From Christensenella sp964592155 (GTDB taxonomy: Bacteria; Bacillota; Clostridia; Christensenellales; Christensenellaceae), in assembly GCA_964592155.1 (NCBI GenBank), contig CAZQDA010000003.1, positions 20,729-84,728 on the forward strand: a stretch of DNA of 64,000 bases. The letters are read 5' to 3'. Within the stretch, counting starts at the first letter, position 1, and each line of letters starts with the position of its first letter. The notes under the pieces were generated by a model. It saw nothing but the letters and a program-made list of their open reading frames with translations. It had not been told where the DNA came from and searched no databases. This document shows, piece by piece, positions 24,883 to 34,111 of the stretch. Made by a program: the position numbers and the translations under genes.

Positions 24883-26621
24883 CAGTCTTCCAGCCCTTCG
24901 AACTGCATATTATAATAGTTTGCGTAAGTCCCGTTGCTGCGAATCAGCTCCTCATGCGTGCCCCGCTCCTGAATGCCGTCCGCACTGATGACGATGATTT
25001 CGTCCGCGCCCCTGATGGTGGACAACCTGTGGGCGATTACAATGGTGGTTCTGTCCTTTGACAGCCGCTCCAAAGACGCCTGTATGTGTTTTTCACTCTC
25101 ATTATCGAGCGCTGAGGTCGCTTCATCCAAAATCAGAATGCGCGGATTTTTGAGAAAAACACGCGCAATGGCAATGCGCTGTTTTTGTCCGCCGGACAGA
25201 CGCACGCCGCGCTCTCCCACGTTTGTTTCATATCCGTCCTCAAGGCTCATGATAAAGTCATGGATATTCGCGCTCTTCGCCGCCTGCTCAATCTCTTCAT
25301 GCGTCGCTTTGGGCTTTCCATACGCAATATTGTCACGAATGGTTCCGCCGAACATATACACATCCTGCTGCACAATGCCAATCGCGCTGCGCAGGGATTT
25401 GAGCGTAACATCGCGCACGTCCTGCCCGTCAATCCTGACCGCGCCTGCCGTGACGTCATAAAAACGCGGCAGTAAAGAACAAAACGTCGTTTTTCCGCCG
25501 CCGGACGGCCCCACTAGCGCCACGGTTTTTCCTGCCGCAATCGATACGTTAATGTCGCAAAGCACATGCGTGTTGTTGTCATAGGAAAAGGAAACGCCTT
25601 GATACTCGATGTTTCCCTTTACCTCCTTGAGCGGCACGGCATGTTTCTTGTCCTTAATATCAGGATCGGTTTTGATTACTTCCATAAACCTCTTAAAGCC
25701 CGCGTATCCCTTTTGGAACTGTTCTGTAAAATTGATCAGCACCTCGATGGGCGCGACATAAATGCCGATATACAGGGCGTAGATCGCAAGGTCCGTCACA
25801 CGAAGCGTTCCGTTCGCAATGAAAAAACCGCCGGAAACCAGTACCGCCACATACAGCAGGCCTGTGAAAAAATTGTTGCCCGCATGAAAGGTTCCCATAA
25901 TTTTATAGCTACTTTTCTTGGAATCCAAAAACTCCTCATTGCTCCGCGCAAATTTTTTCCGTTCAATCTCCTCGTTTGCAAACGACTTAACCACACGGAT
26001 ACCCGAAAGGCTGTCCTGCACCTGCCTGTTGACGTTTGAAATCTTCTTGCGGTTATCCATAAAAATCGCGCGCATCTTCCTGTTTTTACTCAGGCTGAAC
26101 AGGATCATTGCAACCGTAACCGCCAGAAGGATGAGCGTCATGGGTACGTTGATAAGCATCAGCAAAACAAACGACCCGATGATTTTCAGTGCGGAAATGA
26201 AGATATTTTCCGGTCCGTGGTGCGCAAGCTCTGAGATATCAAACAAATCAGAGACAATACGCGACATCATATCGCCGGTGTTGTTTTTGTCATAATAAGA
26301 AAAGGAAAGGCGCTGCATCTGGTCAAACAGATCCTGCCGCATATCGCTTTCCATGCGCGCGCCCATCACGTGCCCCCATGTGGTGATAAAATATTGGCAA
26401 CCGTAGCGGATCAGGTACATCGCAATCAGCGAAATTGCGACAATCCAGAGCGAGCGGACAATAACATCCGCGTTTTGCGTATACAGCCCGTCCGTCAAAA
26501 AATTCAGGATTTGCGGAAAGGCAAGATCCACGACAGATACGATAAGCGCACAAAACATATCAAAATAAAAAAGACCGCGGTACGGTTTATAATAACTCAC
26601 AAAGCTTTTAAATATAGACAT
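24882..26621 (-). CDS. ABC exporter, fused permease and ATP-binding domains
   Basis: This 579-aa half-transporter has six helices in the first 320 residues, and a nucleotide-binding domain with Walker A GPSGGGKTT, signature LSGGQKQ, Walker B ILILDEATSALD and the H-loop IAHRLSTI. The family includes lipid, peptide and drug exporters (MsbA/LmrA type) that work as dimers. It leads the operon ABC-nudix-patB. The ATG at 26621 follows GAGGTAAGAG. The substrate is unknown. Confidence 0.93.
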   Translation of the reverse strand: MSIFKSFVSYYKPYRGLFYFDMFCALIVSVVDLAFPQILNFLTDGLYTQNADVIVRSLWIVAISLIAMYLIRYGCQYFITTWGHVMGARMESDMRQDLFDQMQRLSFSYYDKNNTGDMMSRIVSDLFDISELAHHGPENIFISALKIIGSFVLLMLINVPMTLILLAVTVAMILFSLSKNRKMRAIFMDNRKKISNVNRQVQDSLSGIRVVKSFANEEIERKKFARSNEEFLDSKKSSYKIMGTFHAGNNFFTGLLYVAVLVSGGFFIANGTLRVTDLAIYALYIGIYVAPIEVLINFTEQFQKGYAGFKRFMEVIKTDPDIKDKKHAVPLKEVKGNIEYQGVSFSYDNNTHVLCDINVSIAAGKTVALVGPSGGGKTTFCSLLPRFYDVTAGAVRIDGQDVRDVTLKSLRSAIGIVQQDVYMFGGTIRDNIAYGKPKATHEEIEQAAKSANIHDFIMSLEDGYETNVGERGVRLSGGQKQRIAIARVFLKNPRILILDEATSALDNESEKHIQASLERLSKDRTTIVIAHRLSTIRGADEIIVISADGIQERGTHEELIRSNGTYANYYNMQFEGLED

Positions 26622-26642
26622 TTACTCTTACCTCAGTCATTT

Positions 26643-26671
26643 ATTATACTATCCTATTACAAATACCGCAA
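26643..26671 (-). promoter_or_regulatory. Promoter of the ABC-nudix-patB operon
   Basis: On the minus strand TTGCGG (26666-26671), a 17-bp spacer and TATAAT (26643-26648), 22 bp before the start codon. Confidence 0.78.
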
Positions 26672-26887
26672 ATAGAATGGGGAAAACATAGAATTTTTTC
26701 CCATTCACGCAAAAGGGATTCCTATTCCATGGAAAATGCGTTAAAATAAAAAAGGTATGAACAAAAAAAATGTTATGATCGGCGCGTGATTATCAAGCCA
26801 GCCTTTATTGATTTATCAAAGACTGCTCTTTTTATAGCAATTGATCAAAAGGCCAGATGCAAACTTTTGGTATCCATTGCATATGCA

Positions 26888-26907
26888 AGCGGTTTCGTGA
26901 AACCGCT
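26888..26907 (+). promoter_or_regulatory. Leader stem-loop before fbp
   Basis: AGCGGTTTCGTGAAACCGCT is an 8-bp stem with a CGTG loop, 18 nt before the fbp start codon. It could influence translation, or it could be an operator dyad. Upstream, 26622-26887, only a weak TTGATT/TTTATA pair (about 26808-26836) is seen. Confidence 0.4.
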
Positions 26908-26925
26908 GTAAGAAAGGACTTTGCT

Positions 26926-28836
26926 ATGTCTCAAACAAATACCAAATATCTGGAGCTGCTCTCACAAAAATACCCTACCGTGCAAGCAGCCTGCACGGAG
27001 ATCATCAATTTGCAGGCAATCTTGAACCTGCCCAAAGGCACGGAACATTTTGTCAGCGATATCCATGGCGAAGACGAAGCGTTTTGCCACATCCTGAACA
27101 ACGCTTCGGGCGTGATCCGTGAAAAGGTTGACCGCCTTTTCGAAAAAACGCTGTCCTCCAAAGAGCGCACCGAGCTTTGCACGCTCATCTATTATCCCGA
27201 GCGCAAGCTGGAGGAACTGAAAAAACGCGTGGAGGATGATCTTGCAGAATGGTACTGCATTACCTTATACCGGCTGATCGATATCTGCCGCCTGTGCGCT
27301 TCCAAATACACGCGCTCCAAGGTGCGTAAAGCGCTGCCCAGGGATTTCGAATATATTCTGGATGAATTACTGCACACCAGCAGCGAAGATAGCAATAAGC
27401 AGGGATATTATGAGCATATTATTTCCACCATCACACAAATCGGGCGTTCGGATGCCTTTATCATTGCGCTCGCCTCGGTGATCAAGCGGCTGGTGGTGGA
27501 CAGGCTTCATGTGGTGGGCGATGTTTTTGACCGCGGCCCGCACGCCGACATTATTCTGGATAAACTGATCAGCCACCATGCCGTTGATATCCAGTGGGGC
27601 AACCACGACGTTCTGTGGATGGGTGCCGCCGCGGGCAGCGCGACATGTATTGCGTGCGTACTCAACATCAGCACAAAATATTCCAACATTGATTTCGTGG
27701 AAACCGCCTATGGCATCAATTTGCGCCCTCTGGCCTTATTCGCGCAGGAAACGTATACGGATGATACCGATCTTTTGGATCACATGCACAAAGCAATCGC
27801 CATCATACAGTTCAAGCTGGAGGGGCAGACCATTATGCGTCATCCGGAATATGATATGGACGACCGTTTGCTTCTGGATAAAATCGATTTTGATCAAATG
27901 ACCGTCCGGATTGGGGAAAACACCTATCCGCTTAACGACCACGATTTTCCTACGATCGATCCGGCTCATCCTTACAGCCTCACACAGGCGGAAGCCGAGG
28001 TTGTTTCCCAACTGATTTATTCCTTTACGCAAAGCGAAAAGCTGCAGCGCCACGTAAAATTTCTATTTTCACAAGGAAGCATTTATCTGACATTCAATGG
28101 GAATCTGCTGTTCCACGGCTGCATCCCCATGAACGAAGACGGCTCCTTTTATTCCTTTGATTTCGGCGGCATCCAAAAGAGCGGCAAAAAGCTCATGGAC
28201 TACGCGGACGCGCTTGCACGGCAGGGATACTATGCAAAAGAGGGCACCAAAGCGCGGCAGGCCGGCTGTGATTTTTTATGGTACTTATGGTGCGGAAAAC
28301 GCTCGCCTTTATTTGGCCGCAGCAAAATTTCCACCTTTGAACGCATGTTTATTGACGACAAGAGCGTCTGGGAGGAAAAAAAGGACCCTTATTACCACTG
28401 GGTGGAAGAGGAGCAAACCTGCCAGAGAATCCTGACGGAATTCGAGCTTTCCGGCCGTTATTCCCATATTGTCAACGGCCATGTGCCTGTGCGCACAAAG
28501 GACGGAGAGCTGCCCGTGCGCGGCGGCGGAAAACTGATTGTGATTGACGGCGGATTCTGCCGCGCCTACCATCAGCAGACGGGCATCGCCGGATATACCA
28601 TGTTTTATAACTCTTACGGCATCCGTCTGGTATCTCATGAACCGTTTCCCGGGCTTACGGACGCGGTTTTGTTCAACAAAGATATTCTGTCCACTTATGT
28701 GGTGTTTGATACGGCACAGGAACGCATCACCGTGGCACAAACAGATGTAGGCCGCGCGCTGCAAGCGGATATTGATGATCTGACAGCTCTGCTCGACGCA
28801 TACCGCGACGGCAGCGTCAAGGAAAAAAGGCAATAA
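26926..28836 (+). CDS. fbp: Fructose-1,6-bisphosphatase, class III
   Basis: This class III FBPase is typical of Firmicutes and catalyses the gluconeogenic dephosphorylation of fructose 1,6-bisphosphate. The protein (636 aa from the chosen start, close to the family's 640-670) has metallophosphoesterase motifs DIHGEDEAF, GDVFDRGPH and WGNHDVLWMGAAAG. The start is set at MSQTNTKYLE at 26926, where AAAGGA is 8 nt upstream; the frame is open 23 codons earlier but without a ribosome site. It is monocistronic. Confidence 0.95.
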   Translation: MSQTNTKYLELLSQKYPTVQAACTEIINLQAILNLPKGTEHFVSDIHGEDEAFCHILNNASGVIREKVDRLFEKTLSSKERTELCTLIYYPERKLEELKKRVEDDLAEWYCITLYRLIDICRLCASKYTRSKVRKALPRDFEYILDELLHTSSEDSNKQGYYEHIISTITQIGRSDAFIIALASVIKRLVVDRLHVVGDVFDRGPHADIILDKLISHHAVDIQWGNHDVLWMGAAAGSATCIACVLNISTKYSNIDFVETAYGINLRPLALFAQETYTDDTDLLDHMHKAIAIIQFKLEGQTIMRHPEYDMDDRLLLDKIDFDQMTVRIGENTYPLNDHDFPTIDPAHPYSLTQAEAEVVSQLIYSFTQSEKLQRHVKFLFSQGSIYLTFNGNLLFHGCIPMNEDGSFYSFDFGGIQKSGKKLMDYADALARQGYYAKEGTKARQAGCDFLWYLWCGKRSPLFGRSKISTFERMFIDDKSVWEEKKDPYYHWVEEEQTCQRILTEFELSGRYSHIVNGHVPVRTKDGELPVRGGGKLIVIDGGFCRAYHQQTGIAGYTMFYNSYGIRLVSHEPFPGLTDAVLFNKDILSTYVVFDTAQERITVAQTDVGRALQADIDDLTALLDAYRDGSVKEKRQ

Positions 28837-28856
28837 ATCCATTCGTCAAAAAATGC

Positions 28857-28892
28857 AAAACAGGACTGGCCCCGTGGCCCGTCCTGTTTTTT
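28857..28892 (+). terminator. Terminator of fbp
   Basis: AAAACAGGAC pairs with GTCCTGTTTT, with an inner GGCC pairing and TTTTTT at the end. It may also serve the convergent allose operon. Confidence 0.9.
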
Positions 28893-28915
28893 ACTCACAT
28901 CATCCATGGTTATGT

Positions 28916-29665
28916 CTACCGCCTTCCCGCAACCCACAGGAAAATATTGGCAAACAATTTTTTATAATGCTCCCATTTTAAGAATTCTTCCGAACCCCAA
29001 TGGAATGTGCAGTCAGAAGCAAAGGCAAAGCTTCTTCCGTTTCCATACTCCATCCCCGCAAGAAATGTGTCGCCGCCGATTGTCGCAATTTCCTGCGCCT
29101 GCGCTTTTACTTTGAGTTTATTGTACCCTAAAAAGTAAGGCCATTCCCCCTCAATGCCCGCAAGCACAGGATGTTCCTTTAAAACCATGTTGGGATAAAT
29201 TCCCTCCGGATGCTCCATCCTGTCGTCATAATTGAGGATTTCCACCGGCAGCGCCTCGGCGATTGGCGTCATTGCGTAACGGGCCTTGTTTTCGATGCCC
29301 GCAAAGCTCAGATAACCGCCAAACATAACAAGCCCGCCGCCCTGACGCACATATTCCCTGCATGCCACAAGACGGTTTGCTTTCCTCACTCCCTGAAGCT
29401 GCATCACCGGATCAAGCAGGAGCGTGTTGCTGCCGATATCGCTCAGCGCAACCGCCTCATATTGATTGAGTTCTTCCACGGTCTGCGGAAATTCATACTG
29501 CGCGATGTGGCTGGGCATATAATGAACCTCGATTCCCGCCTCATTCAACGCTTCAATCACCGGTTTTGCGGTGACCTGCTCCAGTCTTCCTAGGTCAACG
29601 CTGTCAAACCCCTTAACATGTGTTTCCTGCACAGTCCATGACTCTCCCGCCAACAATACCTTCAT
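28916..29665 (-). CDS. Class I glutamine amidotransferase-like protein (PF07090-type)
   Basis: The 249-aa protein begins MKVLLAGESW and contains YMPSHIAQYEFP, SDIGSNTLLLDP and QGGGLVMFGGYLSFAG, as in the putative glutamine amidotransferase family PF07090. That family lacks a clear catalytic triad in many members and has no established reaction. The ATG at 29665 is used because AAGGAGG lies 8 nt upstream; a GTG at 29689 would overlap alsK. It ends the allose operon 20 bp after alsK, so a role in sugar handling is possible. It is not part of the E. coli als operon. Confidence 0.82.
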   Translation of the reverse strand: MKVLLAGESWTVQETHVKGFDSVDLGRLEQVTAKPVIEALNEAGIEVHYMPSHIAQYEFPQTVEELNQYEAVALSDIGSNTLLLDPVMQLQGVRKANRLVACREYVRQGGGLVMFGGYLSFAGIENKARYAMTPIAEALPVEILNYDDRMEHPEGIYPNMVLKEHPVLAGIEGEWPYFLGYNKLKVKAQAQEIATIGGDTFLAGMEYGNGRSFAFASDCTFHWGSEEFLKWEHYKKLFANIFLWVAGRR

Positions 29666-29685
29666 CGATCCATCCTCCTTTATTT

Positions 29686-30830
29686 TCACATCGCCGCAAA
29701 ACGCTGCGGATCTGCCCTTTTAAGGCTGCGTTTTACACCCGCCAGCATTTGGGACGCATCAAAGCCGATACGCTCCGCCGCAAACAATGCTGCGCCGATT
29801 ACGCCCATATCTTCGCACTGGGTGGAATAGAGAAGCCGCAAATCTTCCGCAGGCAGGGGTTTTCTCGTGTTTTCAAGCACAAATTCTTTGAGCTTGTCCT
29901 TTGGAAACCCCTGCATATTCACCACTCCGCCTCCGATCAGCATACAATCCGGATCAAAAATATTCGCCTCCGTCGCGATGGGCAGCGCACACGCTTTAAC
30001 AAAATCCACCACCCGCAAATCTTCTGCATGCTTGACAAAAATATCTCCGATCGAATCTTCCGGATAAAATTNNNNNNNNNNNNNNNNNNNNNNNNNNNNN
30101 NNNNNNNNNNNNNNNNNNNNNNNNNNNNNNNNNNNNNNNNNNNNNNNNNNNNNNNNNNNNNNNNNNNNNNNAAATCTTCTGCATGCTTGACAAAAATATC
30201 TCCGATCGAATCTTCCGGATAAAATTTTTCCTGCATTTTTTTCAGCGCGCTGCCGCACGCCTCTTTGCCACATCCGCAGGTCAGCTCTCCCTTGTAATAG
30301 GGGATATGTCCGATTTCATTGGCAACGCCGTTCTTTCCTGCCAAATATTTGCCGCCGATTCGGATGGACCCGCCAAACCCCGTCCCAATATAACACCCGA
30401 CCACGATTTCTTCCTGCTCCAGCCCGTTAAGGGCAATGTCAAACGCGAGCAGGTGATCCACATCTTTGTTAAGGAAAACCGGAATGCCGAGGCCCTTTTC
30501 TATGTTGTCCGCAAGATTTAAACCATCAAACACATGCCGCCCCGCCGAATCGCAAAGGTTTGGAACCGAAATCGTGCTCCTGCGGTCTTTGCTGACCGAG
30601 CCCGGAATTCCAATACAAACGCCTTTTACACCATCCACGCCCGTTTTGGCAAGATAGTCTGCGATGTATTCGCAAAGCGCAGCCTGCGCATCTTGGCTTT
30701 CACCCAAAAAAGCACTGCGCACCACAGTGGCGTTGATCAATCCCCCCGTTTGCGATACGCACCCAATCCTGAAATTGGTACCTCCGATATCAATGCCGAC
30801 AATCCAACTTTCCTGTTGTTTCATGTTCAT
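29686..30830 (-). CDS. alsK: D-allose kinase, ROK family (split by a false gap)
   Basis: This ROK kinase phosphorylates D-allose to allose 6-phosphate. Features seen are DIGGTN near the N-terminus, the AlsK-like VSKDRRSTIS and DIFVKHAED segments, EIGHI, the zinc motif CGCGKEAC and the late GGGVVNMQGFP. A 100-N gap interrupts it, and 55 bp on one side of the gap (30017-30071) are repeated on the other (30172-30226). Removing the Ns and one copy restores one open frame of 329 aa. The start is the ATG overlapping the alsE stop (TAATG). It matches E. coli AlsK by order and motifs. Confidence 0.9.
30072..30171. other. Assembly gap (100 N) with 55-bp overlapping edges
   Basis: The 55 bases at 30017-30071 are identical to 30172-30226, both flush with the N run. 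The contigs overlap and the gap is artificial. Confidence 0.95.
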
Positions 30831-31504
30831 TACCCGATCGCGCTGCCGATCTCCCGCTCCATGATTTCCCATGCCTTTGCGAGATCCTGATGGTTTCCGA
30901 ACAGCCCGCTGGAACCGACCACAAAAACCTCCGCTCCCGCGTCATACAGCCTGCGAAACGTATTCGGATTACAGGAGCCGTCCACCTGTATTTCAAAGCG
31001 ATAACCCTTTTCTTCTTTAAGGCGCTTTGCCTCGCTCATTTTCGCAAGCGACTCCTCCACAAACTTTTGTCCCGCAAAGCCCGGATCAACCGTCATAAAC
31101 GTAACCATATCAAGCAAATGGATGTAAGGAAAAATCATTTGAAGCGGCATGCCAGGGTTCACGTAAGCCCCCGCTTTTTTGCCCGCATTCTTGATCCGGT
31201 CGATCAGACGGAACGCACTGCGCTGGACAACGTCCGGTGGAAGCGTCACCACTCCCGCTCCGGACGCAAGGCAAAGATCCACAAGGTCTGTGTCCGTATT
31301 ATCCACCATTAAATGCGCGTCCATTTCTACGTCCGTAATCTCCTTTAGTTGCTCCATAAAGCAGGGCGCAAGACAAAGATTTTTTACATAATGCCAGTCT
31401 AAAATGTCGATATGTAAATAATCCGCCCTGTTTAATATTTCCATTTGCTTTGTAACATTCATCATATCCATGCACATCAGGGAGGGCGCTATCTTTATTT
31501 TCAT
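30830..31504 (-). CDS. alsE: D-allulose-6-phosphate 3-epimerase
   Basis: This ribulose-phosphate-3-epimerase family protein (224 aa) shows the AlsE-type variants PSLMCMD, FRLIDRIK, TVDPGFAGQ, EIQVDGSCN and VVGSSGLF. It converts D-allulose 6-phosphate to fructose 6-phosphate, joining allose degradation to glycolysis. GAGGAAATAAAC precedes the ATG. Its neighbours on both sides are the allose kinase and transporter, which sets it apart from housekeeping Rpe. Confidence 0.93.
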   Translation of the reverse strand: MKIKIAPSLMCMDMMNVTKQMEILNRADYLHIDILDWHYVKNLCLAPCFMEQLKEITDVEMDAHLMVDNTDTDLVDLCLASGAGVVTLPPDVVQRSAFRLIDRIKNAGKKAGAYVNPGMPLQMIFPYIHLLDMVTFMTVDPGFAGQKFVEESLAKMSEAKRLKEEKGYRFEIQVDGSCNPNTFRRLYDAGAEVFVVGSSGLFGNHQDLAKAWEIMEREIGSAIG

Positions 31505-31506
31505 GT

Positions 31507-32499
31507 TTATTTCCTCTTCCTGAGCAGCAGTGTGTCAAGCGTAACAGCCGCGATAATCAAAATCCCCATAACCACCTGCTGATAGAAGGAGTCCACGCGC
31601 ATCATGTTAAGCCCGTTGTTAATGAGGCCGATGATCAGTCCGCCCACCACAACATTCCAGACCTTCCCTTTTCCGCCGAAAAAGCTGGTGCCGCCGATGA
31701 CGGCCGCCGCAATGGCAAACGTCTCATATCCGCTGCCCGCAAGCGGTTCGGCAGCGCCTGTCTTTGCCGCAATAATCAGCCCCGCAAGTCCGGCGCAAAT
31801 CCCGGAAATTATGAACACAATCATCGTGTGCAGCTTGATATTGATGCCAGAATACCACGCCGCTTCTTTGTTTCCGCCAAACGCATAAATATTTCTGCCC
31901 ATTTTGGTTCGTGTGGAAATAAACCACAGGATCGTCGCCACACCCAGCGCAATGAAAATTGCGGTCGGTATTTGGCCGCCCACACGGAAATTGACGACTT
32001 CCTTGAAGCCTTCCGGAAATCCTGAAACCGCACGCGCTCCTGAAATAATCATGATAATGCCGCGGAAAATCCATTGTGTGCCCAGCGTGATGATAAACGG
32101 ATGCACCCCTGTAAAATTGACCAGAGCACCGTTTACCGCGCCAAGAAGCGCACCGCCAAGGATCGCCCCGATAAGGATTGCCGCCCAAATCGGTACGCCC
32201 GCATTCATCATAAGCCCCATCCAAATGCCGCACAGGGCCATAACCGAACCGATGGACAGGTCGATGCCCGCAATCAGGATGGCAAAAAATACGCCCAGCC
32301 CGATCAGTATTTTGTCCGTGCTCTGATAAACAATATTGATAAGGTTGGGGGCGGAAAGAAAGTTGCTTCCTTTCGGCGCGATGATGGCAATAACCGCCAT
32401 CAGCAGAAAAAATATAATCAGCGTTCCAAAACGCTCCCAATAATATGCAAAATCTTTTTTGACCGCTAAACGCTGCACTTTTTGACCTGAATGATTCAT
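31507..32499 (-). CDS. alsC: D-allose ABC transporter permease
   Basis: The 330-aa inner-membrane permease belongs to the ribose/xylose/allose type (BPD_transp_2), with about eight to ten helices. The recognisable conserved stretch is IDLSIGSVMALCG and GVHPFIITLGTQ, and GGTSFFGGKGKVW lies near the end. AGGAGG precedes the ATG. It is two bases from alsE, within the als operon, and would form a homodimer with the AlsA ATPase. Confidence 0.93.
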   Translation of the reverse strand: MNHSGQKVQRLAVKKDFAYYWERFGTLIIFFLLMAVIAIIAPKGSNFLSAPNLINIVYQSTDKILIGLGVFFAILIAGIDLSIGSVMALCGIWMGLMMNAGVPIWAAILIGAILGGALLGAVNGALVNFTGVHPFIITLGTQWIFRGIIMIISGARAVSGFPEGFKEVVNFRVGGQIPTAIFIALGVATILWFISTRTKMGRNIYAFGGNKEAAWYSGINIKLHTMIVFIISGICAGLAGLIIAAKTGAAEPLAGSGYETFAIAAAVIGGTSFFGGKGKVWNVVVGGLIIGLINNGLNMMRVDSFYQQVVMGILIIAAVTLDTLLLRKRK

Positions 32500-32514
32500 T
32501 GTAATCCTCCTCCA

Positions 32515-34029
32515 TTATGTAGCGGCTAGTATGATTTTTTCTTCCGTTACTTCGTCGCTATTAAATACCGCCCTGATCTCTCCTTCGTTGAAAACCAGTA
32601 TCCTGTCGCAAACCGAGAGCAATTCCGGAAGCTCTGAAGAAACCATCAAAACGCCTTTTCCTTCGTCTGCAAGCTGTCTCATGATTTTATAAATTTCGCT
32701 TTTGGCTCCCACGTCAATCCCGCGCGTCGGCTCGTCGAAAATGAGCAGCTCGGCATCCGCCTCCAGCCATTTTGCGACGATCACCTTTTGCTGGTTCCCG
32801 CCTGAAAGCTCCGTAATATTTTGGTTGACGGACGTACATTTCACATTCAGCTTTTCCGCCGCATCCGCTGCCTCCGCTTTCTCCTGCCTGGGTTTTGACA
32901 TGCCGTAAAGTCCGCTCCATTTAGAGGTTTTGAGCGACTTTTCCATGGCAATATTTTTCCATATTTCAAAATTATCGAAAAAACCTGTTTCCCGCCGGTT
33001 TTCCGTCAAATATCCGATTCCCTCTTTTACCGCGTCAAACGTCCGCTTGATATTCAGCTTTTTTCCGTTCAGATAGATATTGCCCGATTGCCGTTTTTCC
33101 ACGCCAAACAGCACGTTCATCAGTTCTGTGCGTCCGGAACCGACCAGGCCCGCAAACCCTAAAATCTCATGCGTTCTGAGTTCAAAGCTTACATCTTTTA
33201 CTTTTCCGTCCTGCCGCGAAACATTCTCGGCCTTGAAGATGACCTCGCCCTGTTCATGCGCTTTGCCATGCGCGCTTAAGTACTTATCCTTCAGCTCCCT
33301 GCCGACCATCATGGTCACGATTTCTTCTTTGCTGGCAATGTCGGACACATTCTTTGTTCCCACATATTTTCCGTCTTTTAGTACCGTGATCCTGTCGCCT
33401 ATCTGCTTTACCTCGTCTATTTTATGAGAAATATAAATGATTCCGACTCCCTTTTTTTGGAGCGCGCGGATAATCTTAAATAGATTTTGCGTTTCATCGA
33501 TGGTCAGCGACGATGTGGGCTCGTCCATGATCAATATTTTCGTATCGAGCACCAGCGCTTTTGCGATTTCCACAAGCTGCTTTTCCGAGATCGGCAGGTC
33601 TTCCACCATAACGCCCGCAGACCGCTTTAGCTCCACAAGCTCCATCATTTCTTTCGCTTTTTTGTTGATGTATTTAAAATCCACCACCGGAATTCCCAGC
33701 ACTCTGCGCTGCGGCAGTCTTCCGACAAAAAGATTTTCCGCAATGGAAAGCTCGTCGATCACGCTCAGCTCCTGATAAATGATGCTGATCCCGCATTCCT
33801 GCGATAACGCCGGCGTGAGGCTTTGATACGCCTTTCCATGCAGCACGATTTCTCCGCTCGTAGGCGTATAAATCCCGCTCAAAATTTTCATCAGTGTCGA
33901 TTTCCCCGCGCCGTTTTCCCCCATCAGCACATGAACCTCGCCCGGATACAAATCCAGTTTCATGTCCTCAAGCGCCACAACCCCCGGAAACTTTTTGGTG
34001 ATGTTTTTCATTTCTACCAGTTTTTCCAT
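32515..34029 (-). CDS. alsA: D-allose ABC transporter ATP-binding protein
   Basis: This 504-aa tandem-domain ATPase of the sugar-import class has two nucleotide-binding domains. The first carries Walker A GENGAGKST (about residues 37-45), the LPISEKQ-type signature region and MDEPTSSL. The second carries the degenerate GLVGSGRTE and LSGGNQQK with FDEPTRGIDVGAK. GGGAGG precedes the ATG. The operon order binding protein, ATPase, permease is typical. Confidence 0.95.
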   Translation of the reverse strand: MEKLVEMKNITKKFPGVVALEDMKLDLYPGEVHVLMGENGAGKSTLMKILSGIYTPTSGEIVLHGKAYQSLTPALSQECGISIIYQELSVIDELSIAENLFVGRLPQRRVLGIPVVDFKYINKKAKEMMELVELKRSAGVMVEDLPISEKQLVEIAKALVLDTKILIMDEPTSSLTIDETQNLFKIIRALQKKGVGIIYISHKIDEVKQIGDRITVLKDGKYVGTKNVSDIASKEEIVTMMVGRELKDKYLSAHGKAHEQGEVIFKAENVSRQDGKVKDVSFELRTHEILGFAGLVGSGRTELMNVLFGVEKRQSGNIYLNGKKLNIKRTFDAVKEGIGYLTENRRETGFFDNFEIWKNIAMEKSLKTSKWSGLYGMSKPRQEKAEAADAAEKLNVKCTSVNQNITELSGGNQQKVIVAKWLEADAELLIFDEPTRGIDVGAKSEIYKIMRQLADEGKGVLMVSSELPELLSVCDRILVFNEGEIRAVFNSDEVTEEKIILAAT

Positions 34030-34054
34030 TGTTGCCTCCCGTCCGTTTTAGAAA

Positions 34055-34088
34055 TTTTCCCCTCTGCCCATTTAGGGCAAAGGGGAAA
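34055..34088 (-). other. Stem-loop between alsB and alsA
   Basis: TTTCCCC and GCCC (34056-34069) pair with GGGC and GGGGAAA (34075-34088). With only a weak T-rich tail, it may reduce read-through or stabilise the binding-protein mRNA so that it exceeds the ATPase mRNA. Confidence 0.55.
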
Positions 34089-34111
34089 CACTCCATATTT
34101 TTCTCAGGTTG

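Noticed and set aside
29937..30872. Two separate broken ROK frames
   Set aside because: They are one gene, alsK, split by an artificial gap with a duplicated 55-bp edge.
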